Positions 6,758 to 12,467 of a stretch of 41,608 nucleotides of DNA are shown in pieces. Numbering within the stretch: the stretch's first letter is position 1; each line of letters starts with the position of its first letter. A model generated the notes under the pieces. The model was not told the origin of the DNA. It searched no databases and was given only the letters and a program-made list of their open reading frames with translations. The DNA lies in IMG/VR virus record IMGVR_UViG_3300037245_000165, positions 1 through 41,608 of that record; one strand, written 5' to 3'. The position numbers and the translations under genes are program-made. The stretch comes from a virus.

Positions 6758-7417
6758 ATGGCAGAAAATAAAAAATCATTTCTTATTTATTGTGATATTA
6801 TTCACACCGTACAACATCTAACAGATGAAGAAAAAGGTAAACTATTTCAGCACTTATTAGAGTATGTAAACGACTTAAACCCCATTTTAAATGATAGGCT
6901 TTTAACTGCTGTATTTGAGCCAATTAAACAACAATTAAAAAGAGATTTAGTTAAGTATGAAAATATCTGTAATAGAAACTCTAGAAATGGTTCTTTAGGG
7001 GGTAGACCAAAGAAACCCAAAAAACCCAGTGGGTTATTTGAAAACCCAGAGAAACCCAAAAAAGCCGATACAGATACAGATACAGATATAGATAAAGATA
7101 GTGTGAGTAAATTCACGCCCGAACAATTTTTATCTTGGTTTAATGATTCAAGAACTAAACTACTACAAAAACCATCTAACAGTAATTATCTATCATCACA
7201 TGATAAAAACTATTTAGAAATACTTACAAACCGATACAAAGGAGAAGACTTTGGAAAAGCATTTCATAACCTTTGTAATGATAAATGGGCTAATGAATCA
7301 AATCAAATAATTCCTAAACACTTTTTAAAGCCTGAAAACTTCGATAAGTATTTGCAAATAGAACAAAAACCCTTATTAACTAAAAAACAAAAAATAAATA
7401 GGGGGTGGGCAATATGA
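6758..7417 (+). CDS. DUF6291-like replication initiation protein
   Basis: The 219-aa protein starts with a helical domain (residues 1-75, KSFLIYCDIIHTV...LTDEEKGKLFQHLLEYV) of the DUF6291 type. A basic linker with GGRPKKPKKP follows, then an acidic DTDTDTDIDKD run (about 104-114) and a C-terminal domain (about 118-205) with the FxxWFN and W-N-xx-Q-II-PKHF pattern of DnaD/replication-O-like proteins. The order matches phage initiators that load a DnaB-type helicase, and such an ATPase follows at 7970. The linker DNA contains iteron-like AAACCCA repeats, so the gene may contain the origin, as lambda gene O does. That last point is inference. Confidence 0.7.
   Translation: MAENKKSFLIYCDIIHTVQHLTDEEKGKLFQHLLEYVNDLNPILNDRLLTAVFEPIKQQLKRDLVKYENICNRNSRNGSLGGRPKKPKKPSGLFENPEKPKKADTDTDTDIDKDSVSKFTPEQFLSWFNDSRTKLLQKPSNSNYLSSHDKNYLEILTNRYKGEDFGKAFHNLCNDKWANESNQIIPKHFLKPENFDKYLQIEQKPLLTKKQKINRGWAI
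7013..7099. repeat. Iteron-like AAACCCA repeats and GATACA repeats
   Basis: AAACCCA occurs four times, at 7013-7019, 7022-7028, 7042-7048 and 7052-7058, with start spacings of 9, 20 and 10 bases, about one or two helical turns. A reverse-oriented TGGGTT lies at 7030-7035. Directly after comes (GATACA)x3 plus GATATAGATAAAGAT (7067-7099), encoding alternating aspartates. The repeats are inside a replication-protein gene, so this is a possible origin. Low-complexity coding is the alternative. Confidence 0.45.
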
Positions 7418-7459
7418 TTTTGTTAGTCTTAGTTTAATAATTTTAAAAAAATAAAAAAA

Positions 7460-7711
7460 ATGAAAAAAGATGTGAAATATAGAATTAAAGAATATTGCGG
7501 AGCATTTGAGATACAAATATGGGCATACGAAGAAAAGGGGATGCTTTGGTGGAAAAGAAAAGAATGGAATTGGTACAGGACAAATGCGTGGGGAGGTGTG
7601 TTACAAACCTATCAAATACTAGAGCCATTTAGCGAAAGTTTTAAAACACTAGAAGATGCTCAAAATTGCGTGATGGAATGGAAAAAGGGCGTTACTTACC
7701 ATTGTGCTTAA
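7460..7711 (+). CDS. Tryptophan-rich hypothetical protein, 83 aa
   Basis: Unrecognised small protein with eight tryptophans, including a WWKRKEWNWY cluster around residues 30-39 and a W near the C-terminal end of a helix (VMEWKKG). It seems to be a mixed beta/helix fold without membrane segments. It starts after a run of A residues typical of this phage. The stop codon lies in CTTAACG, similar to the starts of the intergenic hairpins downstream. Function is unknown. Confidence 0.7.
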   Translation: MKKDVKYRIKEYCGAFEIQIWAYEEKGMLWWKRKEWNWYRTNAWGGVLQTYQILEPFSESFKTLEDAQNCVMEWKKGVTYHCA

Positions 7712-7746
7712 CGAATTAGAATATGAATTTTTAAAAATTATAAAAA

Positions 7747-7929
7747 ATGAAAAAAGTATTTGTAATTCAATTAACATCTATAAATGGAAGAGTTGAGGAC
7801 TATATTAAGGGTGAAGGATTAATGATTAGGAGATGGAATAGCGAACAAGAAGCGTTAAATTATCTAAAAAAAACATTTAACAGAAAATATCTTTATAAGA
7901 TATTTGAGTTTATAGAATTTGATAATTAA
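7747..7929 (+). CDS. Hypothetical protein, 60 aa
   Basis: A short protein with a beta start (KKVFVIQLTS), a central WNSEQEALNYLKK helix and a terminal strand (KIFEFIEFDN). The pattern beta-helix-beta resembles small ferredoxin-like or regulatory proteins, but I recognise no family. It is preceded by an A-rich leader and followed by the DnaB-type ATPase after a 40-base gap that contains no obvious terminator. Confidence 0.6.
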   Translation: MKKVFVIQLTSINGRVEDYIKGEGLMIRRWNSEQEALNYLKKTFNRKYLYKIFEFIEFDN

Positions 7930-7969
7930 AGCTAGTTACTGTTTGGAATTGTTAAAAAAAATAAAAAAT

Positions 7970-8893
7970 ATGATAACTAATCAAAACGAAATAAATCAAT
8001 ACTTACAGGATTATCATGCTGGTAGAATATCAAAAGGCTTAGATACTGGACTATTAAAGTTAGATGATGCAATAAGATTTAAGAAAGGTCAATTAACAAT
8101 TATAAACGGTTTAGACAACGTAGGAAAAACAATTTGGATATTATGGTATTTTTTAACTTTATCAAGAAAACATAATTTAAAATGGTGTATTTATTCTGGA
8201 GAAAATAAAGCAGGGCAATTAGTAAGACAATTAATCCAGTTTTATACTGGTGAAAGACTAGAGAAAATGGAGCTTAGAGAAGTGTTTAGAGTAGAATTAA
8301 TTATTAATAATTGGTTTACCTTTATTGACAATTCTAACTTTTATAAATCAAAGGATTTATTTAAAATATTTGCCGATGGTGATTATAATGGTTGTTTAAT
8401 TGATCCTTTTACTGGAATGGATAGAGAATATACACACGCTGCTAATTATGATTTTCTAAATGAATCTAGGAGTTTTTGTAATAGCACTAACAAAAGTGTT
8501 TATGTAAATACTCACGTTGTAACCGCTGCTGCTCGTAGGGTTTATGCAGAAGGACATGAATACGCTGCTTATTCAATGCCAGTAGGAAAGTCAGAAAGCG
8601 AAGGAGGTCAGCCATTTGGAAACCGTACAGATGATTTTTTAACTATCCATAGGCTGGTAGGTCATCCGATTAGGAATTACATTACAGAGGTTTATGTAAG
8701 AAAAATTAAAGATACTGAAACTGGGGGACGTGTTTCTGCAATAGATGATCCATTAGATTTTGAATTTAATAGTGGTTTAGGCTTTACAATGGATGGACAA
8801 AATATATTAAACCAAACTAAAAAAAATGATTTAGAATTAAAACCTTTGCCTAAGTCTGATGAATTTGGTCAATATGAAGAAGCACCGTTTTAA
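7970..8893 (+). CDS. DnaB-like RecA-fold ATPase (replicative helicase)
   Basis: The 307-aa protein contains a Walker A motif GLDNVGKT (about residues 47-54), a Walker B-like GCLIDPF in the middle, and the NTHVVTAAAR segment typical of DnaB-type C-terminal domains. It lacks the N-terminal DnaB domain, so it is a short helicase core. It presumably forms a ring and unwinds the phage fork, loaded by the DUF6291-like protein encoded just upstream. I chose the ATG at 7970 after a long A-rich leader; the ATG at 7919 would overlap the previous gene. The C-terminus ends in EEAPF, reminiscent of the SSB tip. The stop codon immediately precedes the first intergenic hairpin. Confidence 0.8.
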   Translation: MITNQNEINQYLQDYHAGRISKGLDTGLLKLDDAIRFKKGQLTIINGLDNVGKTIWILWYFLTLSRKHNLKWCIYSGENKAGQLVRQLIQFYTGERLEKMELREVFRVELIINNWFTFIDNSNFYKSKDLFKIFADGDYNGCLIDPFTGMDREYTHAANYDFLNESRSFCNSTNKSVYVNTHVVTAAARRVYAEGHEYAAYSMPVGKSESEGGQPFGNRTDDFLTIHRLVGHPIRNYITEVYVRKIKDTETGGRVSAIDDPLDFEFNSGLGFTMDGQNILNQTKKNDLELKPLPKSDEFGQYEEAPF

Positions 8894-8963
8894 TAACACC
8901 AAACTAAAACGGCTTTAGCGAACGTAACGAGGTACGAAGTTATGCGGTTTAGTGACTGTTATA
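8894..8963. repeat. attC-like intergenic hairpin A
   Basis: The element starts directly after the stop of the ATPase gene. TAACA (8894-8898) pairs with TGTTA (8957-8961), and ACTAAA (8903-8908) pairs with TTTAGT (8948-8953). The centre contains further GC-rich material. Its position after a stop codon and its TAAC...GTTA ends are shared with five other elements up to 11990. Confidence 0.6.
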
Positions 8964-8976
8964 AAAACTTTTTAAA

Positions 8977-9174
8977 ATGAAAAAAACATACTTAATAGAA
9001 AAACAATTAGCAGAATCTTTTTTATACGGACAATTAGAGCTTTATAAAATAGAATTTTCTAATACTGGAAATAATAAATATTTAGAAGTAATGAATGATC
9101 TAAACAGGACCATAAATACTTTTAAAAAGATGGATGAAGCAATTAATAAATTAATTTTAGAAAAAAACAAATAA
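8977..9174 (+). CDS. Hypothetical helical protein, 65 aa
   Basis: Unrecognised. The sequence is almost entirely helix-forming, with leucine, lysine and glutamate dominating and no cysteine or tryptophan. It begins with MKKTYLIEKQLAES after an A-rich leader and lies between hairpin A and the strong promoter at 9179. It may form a short coiled coil. Nothing suggests a specific role. Confidence 0.6.
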   Translation: MKKTYLIEKQLAESFLYGQLELYKIEFSNTGNNKYLEVMNDLNRTINTFKKMDEAINKLILEKNK

Positions 9175-9178
9175 AAAG

Positions 9179-9209
9179 TTTGCAGGTTATAAATAAATAA
9201 CTATATTTG
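9179..9209 (+). promoter_or_regulatory. Consensus Bacteroidota promoter for ncRNA candidate
   Basis: TTTG at 9179-9182, exactly 19 bases, then TATATTTG at 9202-9209: a complete match to the Bacteroidota -33/-7 consensus. Transcription would start about 9216, directly in front of a highly structured non-coding stretch rather than a gene. Confidence 0.75.
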
Positions 9210-9215
9210 AAGTCT

Positions 9216-9307
9216 TAAGTGACGTAGGAAATCACAAAAAATTTATTTAAAGCCTTAGTACATTAGAAAGCCTTTCCTACGTGGCTACTTTTAGAACGGG
9301 CTTTTTT
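9216..9307 (+). ncRNA. Candidate structured small RNA or attenuator
   Basis: The stretch carries no ORF and starts just after a consensus promoter. Hairpin 1 is GTGA (9219-9222)/TCAC (9232-9235) with loop CGTAGGAAA. Hairpin 2 is AGCC (9269-9272)/GGCT (9283-9286) with loop TTTCCTACGT. The two loops are perfectly complementary (9223-9231 with 9273-9281), giving either a kissing-loop interaction or an alternative 10-bp long stem. Two AAAGCC copies (9249-9254 and 9267-9272) can each pair with GGCTTT (9299-9304), which runs into a T6 tract as in a terminator. I know no named RNA family that matches. It could be a free sRNA or a leader for 9451. Confidence 0.7.
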
Positions 9308-9369
9308 AATTGCATAAAGGTTAATCTATATTTCGCAGCTTCATATAAAGAAAATTGAATAAACTTTAC

Positions 9370-9426
9370 ATGAAAAAAATACGAGTAAAGAAAAACGATA
9401 AAACTAACGCTCAAGACTATGTTTAG
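9370..9426 (+). CDS. Possible 18-aa leader peptide
   Basis: An ATG following an AT-rich stretch opens an 18-codon basic peptide (MKKIRVKKNDKTNAQDYV). It lies between the ncRNA candidate and the next clear gene. The length is short and no conservation can be tested here. It may be a degenerate gene remnant, since the sequence ACTAACGCTC within it resembles the starts of the intergenic hairpins. Confidence 0.2.
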   Translation: MKKIRVKKNDKTNAQDYV

Positions 9427-9450
9427 ATTTTTAACGATTAAATAAATACA

Positions 9451-9699
9451 ATGACTGAAACAGAAAAAGCAAGAAATATAATAAAAGAGTGGACAACTGG
9501 AGAATATGCACCAGACGGCAGACCGTTAAAGCGTATATTAGAAATTGATGACTTAGATAATTTAGCAATAGATTTAGTTAAAAAATTAAATATAGACGAT
9601 GTTAGCAAAAATGAAGCGGTTTGTAATTGTGAAAACGAATATTGGAAAGAAGATGAATCTGGAGACTGGTATTGCACTATACACGACAAACAAGCGTAA
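9451..9699 (+). CDS. Hypothetical protein with C-terminal Cys/His motif, 82 aa
   Basis: The first 50 residues are helical and acidic. The C-terminal part contains the cysteines CNC (about 58-60) and a C-x-x-H group (CTIH, about 75-78), which could bind zinc. I do not recognise a family. The ORF overlapping it in another frame at 9599 is a shadow. The stop codon lies 16 bases before hairpin B. Confidence 0.6.
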   Translation: MTETEKARNIIKEWTTGEYAPDGRPLKRILEIDDLDNLAIDLVKKLNIDDVSKNEAVCNCENEYWKEDESGDWYCTIHDKQA

Positions 9700-9715
9700 T
9701 GACGTTTTAATGTTT

Positions 9716-9769
9716 GCTAACTCTAAGTATAACACAAGTAAAACGAATGATATATTACAGAGTGTTATA
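9716..9769. repeat. attC-like intergenic hairpin B
   Basis: TATAACAC (9728-9735) and GTGTTATA (9762-9769) are perfect 8-bp inverted repeats around a 26-base centre. GCTAAC starts the element at 9716, and ACTCT (9720-9724) can alternatively pair with AGAGT (9759-9763). It lies after the stop at 9699 and before the ATG at 9780. Confidence 0.65.
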
Positions 9770-9779
9770 AAATGTTATT

Positions 9780-10007
9780 ATGAATAAGAAACAATTTACT
9801 GAATTACTAATAAGACAAAAGGATAAATACAAATGTTTAGTAATAGATGATTTGTCCGTAAAATACGGGACAATCCATACAGCTATAAAAATTGTTTGGA
9901 AAAATACCACTGACTACACAACTGTAAAAGTTTTAAGGTGTGAGCAAGACGATGAAAGGATTATATTATTATTAGCTAAATATAAACGATGGGCTAATAT
10001 TTTATAA
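9780..10007 (+). CDS. Hypothetical protein, 75 aa
   Basis: Unrecognised. An N-terminal helix (NKKQFTELLIRQKDKY) is followed by a probable beta sheet (KCLVIDDLSVKY, TVKVLRCEQ, RIILLLAKY). There are no membrane segments or catalytic motifs. Its stop codon TAA is embedded in the TTTATAAC that opens hairpin C, as expected of a cassette ending at its recombination-like site. Confidence 0.6.
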   Translation: MNKKQFTELLIRQKDKYKCLVIDDLSVKYGTIHTAIKIVWKNTTDYTTVKVLRCEQDDERIILLLAKYKRWANIL

Positions 10008-10133
10008 CAAGCGGCTAAACAACACTAATGTGCAACACATCTTCCAAACACCCTATAAATAAAGGTTATTTATGTTACACATTTGTTTGGATTATCAGCA
10101 ACAGCAACAGCCTTTTTTAGGGTTAGTTATAAA
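10001..10133. repeat. Large attC-like intergenic hairpin C with T tract
   Basis: TTTATAAC (10001-10008) and GTTATAAA (10126-10133) are perfect inverted ends. Inside are GGCT/AGCC (10013-10016 with 10109-10112), CCAAACA/TGTTTGG (10044-10050 with 10084-10090) and ATAAATAA/TTATTTAT (10055-10062 with 10066-10073). A T6 tract at 10113-10118 gives the inner hairpin terminator character. No gene fits in 10008-10233; the rest of the gap holds the promoter at 10161. Confidence 0.7.
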
Positions 10134-10160
10134 TTAATTTAATCTTTTTTCACATATGAC

Positions 10161-10190
10161 TTGTATATATAAAATATATATGTATATTTG
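10161..10190 (+). promoter_or_regulatory. Bacteroidota-type promoter
   Basis: TTG at 10161-10163, 19 bases, and TATATTTG at 10183-10190 match the consensus. The predicted start near 10197 leaves a 37-base leader to the ATG at 10234. It would drive the small-gene block 10234-13683 and lies just after the terminator-like part of hairpin C. Confidence 0.7.
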
Positions 10191-10233
10191 TAGGGTAGAA
10201 AGGAAGTAACCTGCCACATTAATACAAAAAGAG

Positions 10234-10557
10234 ATGAAAGCATTTAATTTAAAGACATTTTTAACGGCGAATAAGGGAGAGGTTTTAAACCAATTTGAAG
10301 CATTAAAAAAAGAGGAATTTTACAACAACATTACCTTAAGAGGCTTCATGATAGAGGTGATGAACCACATGAGTGCTAACAACCCTAAAAGCGAGAAGAA
10401 AGCAGAAAGTATTTTTTTGAGCATAATAAGTCACACTTATTTAAATAATTCTATTTTAGGAGATACTATTTATTCTACACCTAAAAATGAAAGTAATCTT
10501 GCAAAGCAAGAAAAATTTTACGGGAAAGAAAAAACAAGACAATTAAATAACATTTAA
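10234..10557 (+). CDS. Hypothetical protein, 107 aa
   Basis: Unrecognised soluble, mostly helical protein. It begins with KAFNLKTFLTANKGEVLNQFEALKKEEF and contains a predicted helix RGFMIEVMNHMSANNP. There is no cysteine and no membrane segment. It is the first gene after a consensus promoter, so it is probably well expressed early. The C-terminal third is polar and basic. Nothing in the sequence reveals its function. Confidence 0.75.
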   Translation: MKAFNLKTFLTANKGEVLNQFEALKKEEFYNNITLRGFMIEVMNHMSANNPKSEKKAESIFLSIISHTYLNNSILGDTIYSTPKNESNLAKQEKFYGKEKTRQLNNI

Positions 10558-10586
10558 AAATATAATTAATAACAAAAACAAAAAAT

Positions 10587-10814
10587 ATGACTTACTTTTT
10601 AATTGATAGTTCAGAGGCTCACAAGGTTTTAGATGAATTTGAAAGCCCAGCGTTAGCGATGGAATTTGTAGATGCAAAAGAATTTACTGAAAACTGGGAA
10701 AATGGTTGGGATACTTTTTCAGACTTTAAAGATCAGTTTTACACCGTAGACTCTGATGAAATGAACGAAGCCGTTAGAATTCACGGGAGTAGAAAAAAGA
10801 ATTATTGGACCTAA
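10587..10814 (+). CDS. Acidic hypothetical protein, 75 aa
   Basis: Unrecognised. The protein is acidic and aromatic-rich (FTENWENGWDTFSDF), with predicted alternating short strands and helices. Small acidic phage proteins of this kind can act as DNA mimics or host-takeover factors, but that is only a possibility here. It is preceded by an A-rich leader and followed after 11 bases by a small ribbon-helix-helix gene. Confidence 0.65.
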   Translation: MTYFLIDSSEAHKVLDEFESPALAMEFVDAKEFTENWENGWDTFSDFKDQFYTVDSDEMNEAVRIHGSRKKNYWT

Positions 10815-10825
10815 TTTAAAAATAA

Positions 10826-10972
10826 ATGAAGAAAAAATTAATCGAAATACCAGACGAATTATTTGAAAAGATAGAAAAGCTTGCAAATGAAACCGAGCGA
10901 AGCGTTAACAAGCAAATAGTGTACTTGCTTAAAAAAGCGTTAAAAAAAGAAACAAAAGATATTATGAAATGA
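10826..10972 (+). CDS. Small ribbon-helix-helix (Arc/MetJ-like) protein, 48 aa
   Basis: A short ORF (ATG 10826, TGA 10970-10972) encodes 48 residues with the ribbon-helix-helix layout. A strand (KKLIEIPDE) is followed by helix LFEKIEKLANETE, a turn with RSVNKQI, and helix VYLLKKALKKE. Such proteins dimerise and bind operators. It could repress its own operon at the promoter at 10161. It is the second protein of this class in the window besides 1068-1316. Confidence 0.65.
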   Translation: MKKKLIEIPDELFEKIEKLANETERSVNKQIVYLLKKALKKETKDIMK

Positions 10973-10993
10973 GATAAATAAAAACAGAACAAA

Positions 10994-11080
10994 ATGCAAG
11001 AATATATTAAAATGGAGTTAGAGCAATCAAATATTATTCACAAAAGTCTTAGGGTCATAAAAAAAATAAAATGGCAGTAG
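10994..11080 (+). CDS. Possible 28-aa peptide overlapping next start
   Basis: ATG at 10994 opens 28 codons that end with TAG at 11078-11080, overlapping the first codons of the gene at 11071. The arrangement ATGGCAGTAG suggests translational coupling. The peptide is helical and basic at its end (RVIKKIKWQ). It may be a real small gene or only an upstream ORF that regulates the next one. Confidence 0.35.
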   Translation: MQEYIKMELEQSNIIHKSLRVIKKIKWQ

Positions 11081-11313
11081 ATGTAAAAAAATTAGAAGTA
11101 GGTGATTTTGTTTCTGAAATTGAAAACCACGAAAACCTAAACGAAAGAAAAGATTGCATACATGAGGTAACTTTTATAAAACCATTTCCTCACGGTAATT
11201 ATATGGAAATTGGTTTGAGTGGTTATACTGATGAAGATAGAAAAACTGAAACATTTAATGAATTTGATGTTTATGAATTACCGTTAAGTGTGGCGTTGGC
11301 AAATGAACGCTAA
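11071..11313 (+). CDS. Hypothetical beta-rich protein, 80 aa
   Basis: The protein looks like a small beta barrel: KKLEVGDFVSEI, CIHEVTFIKPF and YMEIGLSGYT strands, followed by an acidic tail region. A KxLxVGDFV start is typical of SH3-like or KOW-like folds, but no family is certain. Its TAA stop (11311-11313) forms part of the GCTAAC at the beginning of hairpin D, so gene and hairpin are fused as one unit. Confidence 0.65.
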   Translation: MAVDVKKLEVGDFVSEIENHENLNERKDCIHEVTFIKPFPHGNYMEIGLSGYTDEDRKTETFNEFDVYELPLSVALANER

Positions 11314-11361
11314 CGGTGTGAATATGAAACGGCTTTTCGCTGTTTTATATTTGATGTTAGT
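11309..11361. repeat. attC-like intergenic hairpin D
   Basis: CTAAC (11310-11314) pairs with GTTAG (11356-11360). ATATGAAACGGC (11322-11333) pairs with GCTGTTTTATAT (11339-11350) over 12 positions with two G-U pairs and a 5-base loop. This is the clearest long hairpin of the set. A TATATTTG promoter-like box at 11346-11353 lies within its 3' arm and may serve the gene at 11408. Confidence 0.75.
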
Positions 11362-11407
11362 TGACGAAGTGAACAGTTTAAAAATTTAATAACTAAAAAT
11401 AATAATT

Positions 11408-11629
11408 ATGACTAAAGAAAATAAAGAGAAATTAGCTAAATATTTAAAAGCACAACCTGAGAAATGGGGCACTCACCAAGGTAGAATACTATGCTTTGAC
11501 CAAGTAGACGATAGAAGATGTGATGTTGATTTTATAATTGATGGAGAATTATTTATAGGTGGTGATGATGGAGAGAAGTACGAATTTAGCGAACTTGAAT
11601 TAATAGATGAGCGTGTTTTAAATTTTTGA
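11408..11629 (+). CDS. Hypothetical acidic beta-rich protein, 73 aa
   Basis: Unrecognised. After a short helix (KENKEKLAKYLKAQ) the chain contains beta-forming stretches (GRILCFDQV, CDVDFIIDGELFIGGDDGE, YEFSELEL). The layout resembles the neighbouring 11071 and 11726 proteins, small barrel-like proteins with a regulatory look. The stop lies 7 bases before hairpin E. Its ATG follows a repeated AATAATT leader. Confidence 0.65.
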   Translation: MTKENKEKLAKYLKAQPEKWGTHQGRILCFDQVDDRRCDVDFIIDGELFIGGDDGEKYEFSELELIDERVLNF

Positions 11630-11636
11630 ATTGCAA

Positions 11637-11690
11637 CTAACGGCTAAGGCTATGCTCTCGTGCGTAGCATGGAGTATAGGTGTTGTTAGC
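11637..11690. repeat. attC-like intergenic hairpin E
   Basis: CTAAC (11637-11641) and GTTAG (11685-11689) form the ends. ATGCT (11652-11656) pairs with AGCAT (11666-11670), with bulged CTA/TAG pairs between. Like the other elements it follows a stop codon (11629) closely and precedes a new A-rich gene leader. Confidence 0.65.
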
Positions 11691-11725
11691 ATTAGTACGG
11701 ATTATTAAAGTAAAAATTAAATAGA

Positions 11726-11923
11726 ATGGAAACAGGACATAAAGATAAGAACGGTACAGAAATATTAAAAGGTAATTTATTAAAACACCGTTTTGGAGTT
11801 GTTAAGAGAGTAATTTGGAACGATATTAAGAACATTTGGCAATGTGAGTTTGATAAAGGCGGGGGATTTATTGACCCTATAGAATACTTTACAGAGAGAG
11901 ATTGTGAAATAGTAAAGGAATAG
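11726..11923 (+). CDS. YopX-like small protein
   Basis: The 65-aa protein opens with TGHKDKNGTEILKGNLLKH, then GVVKRVIWN and WQCEFDKGG. This is the pattern of the YopX family (D-K-N-G-x-E-I/L-x-G-D, a VxW strand and an F-x-x-G segment). The family is common in phages and prophages, and its function is not firmly known. It is shorter than many members because the C-terminal EVIGN part is replaced by a short ERDCEIVKE end. It sits in the cassette-like array. Confidence 0.75.
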   Translation: METGHKDKNGTEILKGNLLKHRFGVVKRVIWNDIKNIWQCEFDKGGGFIDPIEYFTERDCEIVKE

Positions 11924-11930
11924 TATTAAT

Positions 11931-11990
11931 GCTAACGCTCCATGTATGAAGCGTGAAGCGTAGCGGAATGATTACATACATAATGTTATA
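11931..11990. repeat. attC-like intergenic hairpin F
   Basis: TAAC (11933-11936, within GCTAACG) pairs with GTTA (11985-11988), and ATGTATG (11942-11948) pairs perfectly with CATACAT (11975-11981). The element starts 8 bases after the YopX-like stop. A possible further relative at 12189 (TATAACAAGCG) is too weak to call. Confidence 0.65.
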
Positions 11991-12009
11991 AACTTTTAAA
12001 ACTAATAAA

Positions 12010-12177
12010 ATGGAAGAGTTAAAATTTACAATAGAAGAAATTAGAAACTACATAATGAGCCAAGATAGCTTAGGAGATGTAATGTATAACTTAAATGCTG
12101 AAAACATAATAGAAGCTAATGAGCCCAAGGAAGATGAGTTTGGCGAATGTGATGCAACAGAAGCTGATATTTATTAG
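12010..12177 (+). CDS. Acidic hypothetical protein, 55 aa
   Basis: A 55-codon ORF from ATG 12010 to TAG 12175-12177. The product is very acidic in its last 20 residues (EPKEDEFGE and EADIY) and helical at its start (EELKFTIEEIRNYIMSQ). No family is recognised. It lies immediately after hairpin F and before a weak TATAACAAGCG hairpin-like start at 12189, which fits the gene-plus-hairpin pattern. Confidence 0.55.
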   Translation: MEELKFTIEEIRNYIMSQDSLGDVMYNLNAENIIEANEPKEDEFGECDATEADIY

Positions 12178-12226
12178 TTTTTATTGTTTATAACAAGCGA
12201 ATATATAACATTACAAATTTATAACT

Positions 12227-12466
12227 ATGTTAAAACCTAAATACCAAATACTTAACGAGATTAACGAAATTGAGGACTTAAAAAGTTTGGTTGCAATTTT
12301 GGAACTTACAACAAATAAATTGTGTATTTTTACTATTTCAGAAATGGCTAGACATGAAAATAAAAGCCCAAATGGTATAAGAAAATCAAACGCTTATCTC
12401 AAAATTAATATTGGAGGTCAATTAATGGCAATCAAAGGAATAAGACATAATAACCTACCTTTCTAA
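12227..12466 (+). CDS. Hypothetical possible HTH protein with LPF tip, 79 aa
   Basis: The protein contains a possible helix-turn-helix (TISEMARHENKSPNGIRKSNAYLKINIGG, about residues 38-66), with the pattern of a DNA-binding adaptor protein. It ends in NNLPF, like the SSB-like protein (DDLPF). It overlaps no neighbour and stops one base before the NinG start. A role in Nin-region recombination control is possible but not shown. Confidence 0.6.
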   Translation: MLKPKYQILNEINEIEDLKSLVAILELTTNKLCIFTISEMARHENKSPNGIRKSNAYLKINIGGQLMAIKGIRHNNLPF

Positions 12467-12467
12467 T

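Noticed and set aside
9599-9787. 62-aa + strand ORF overlapping 9451-9699 and hairpin B
   Set aside because: It reads through the overlapping better-supported gene in another frame and across the hairpin; no independent leader.
12181-12226. A seventh attC-like element starting TATAACAAGCG at 12189
   Set aside because: The 5' end resembles the other elements, but no convincing paired 3' arm of similar length could be found.
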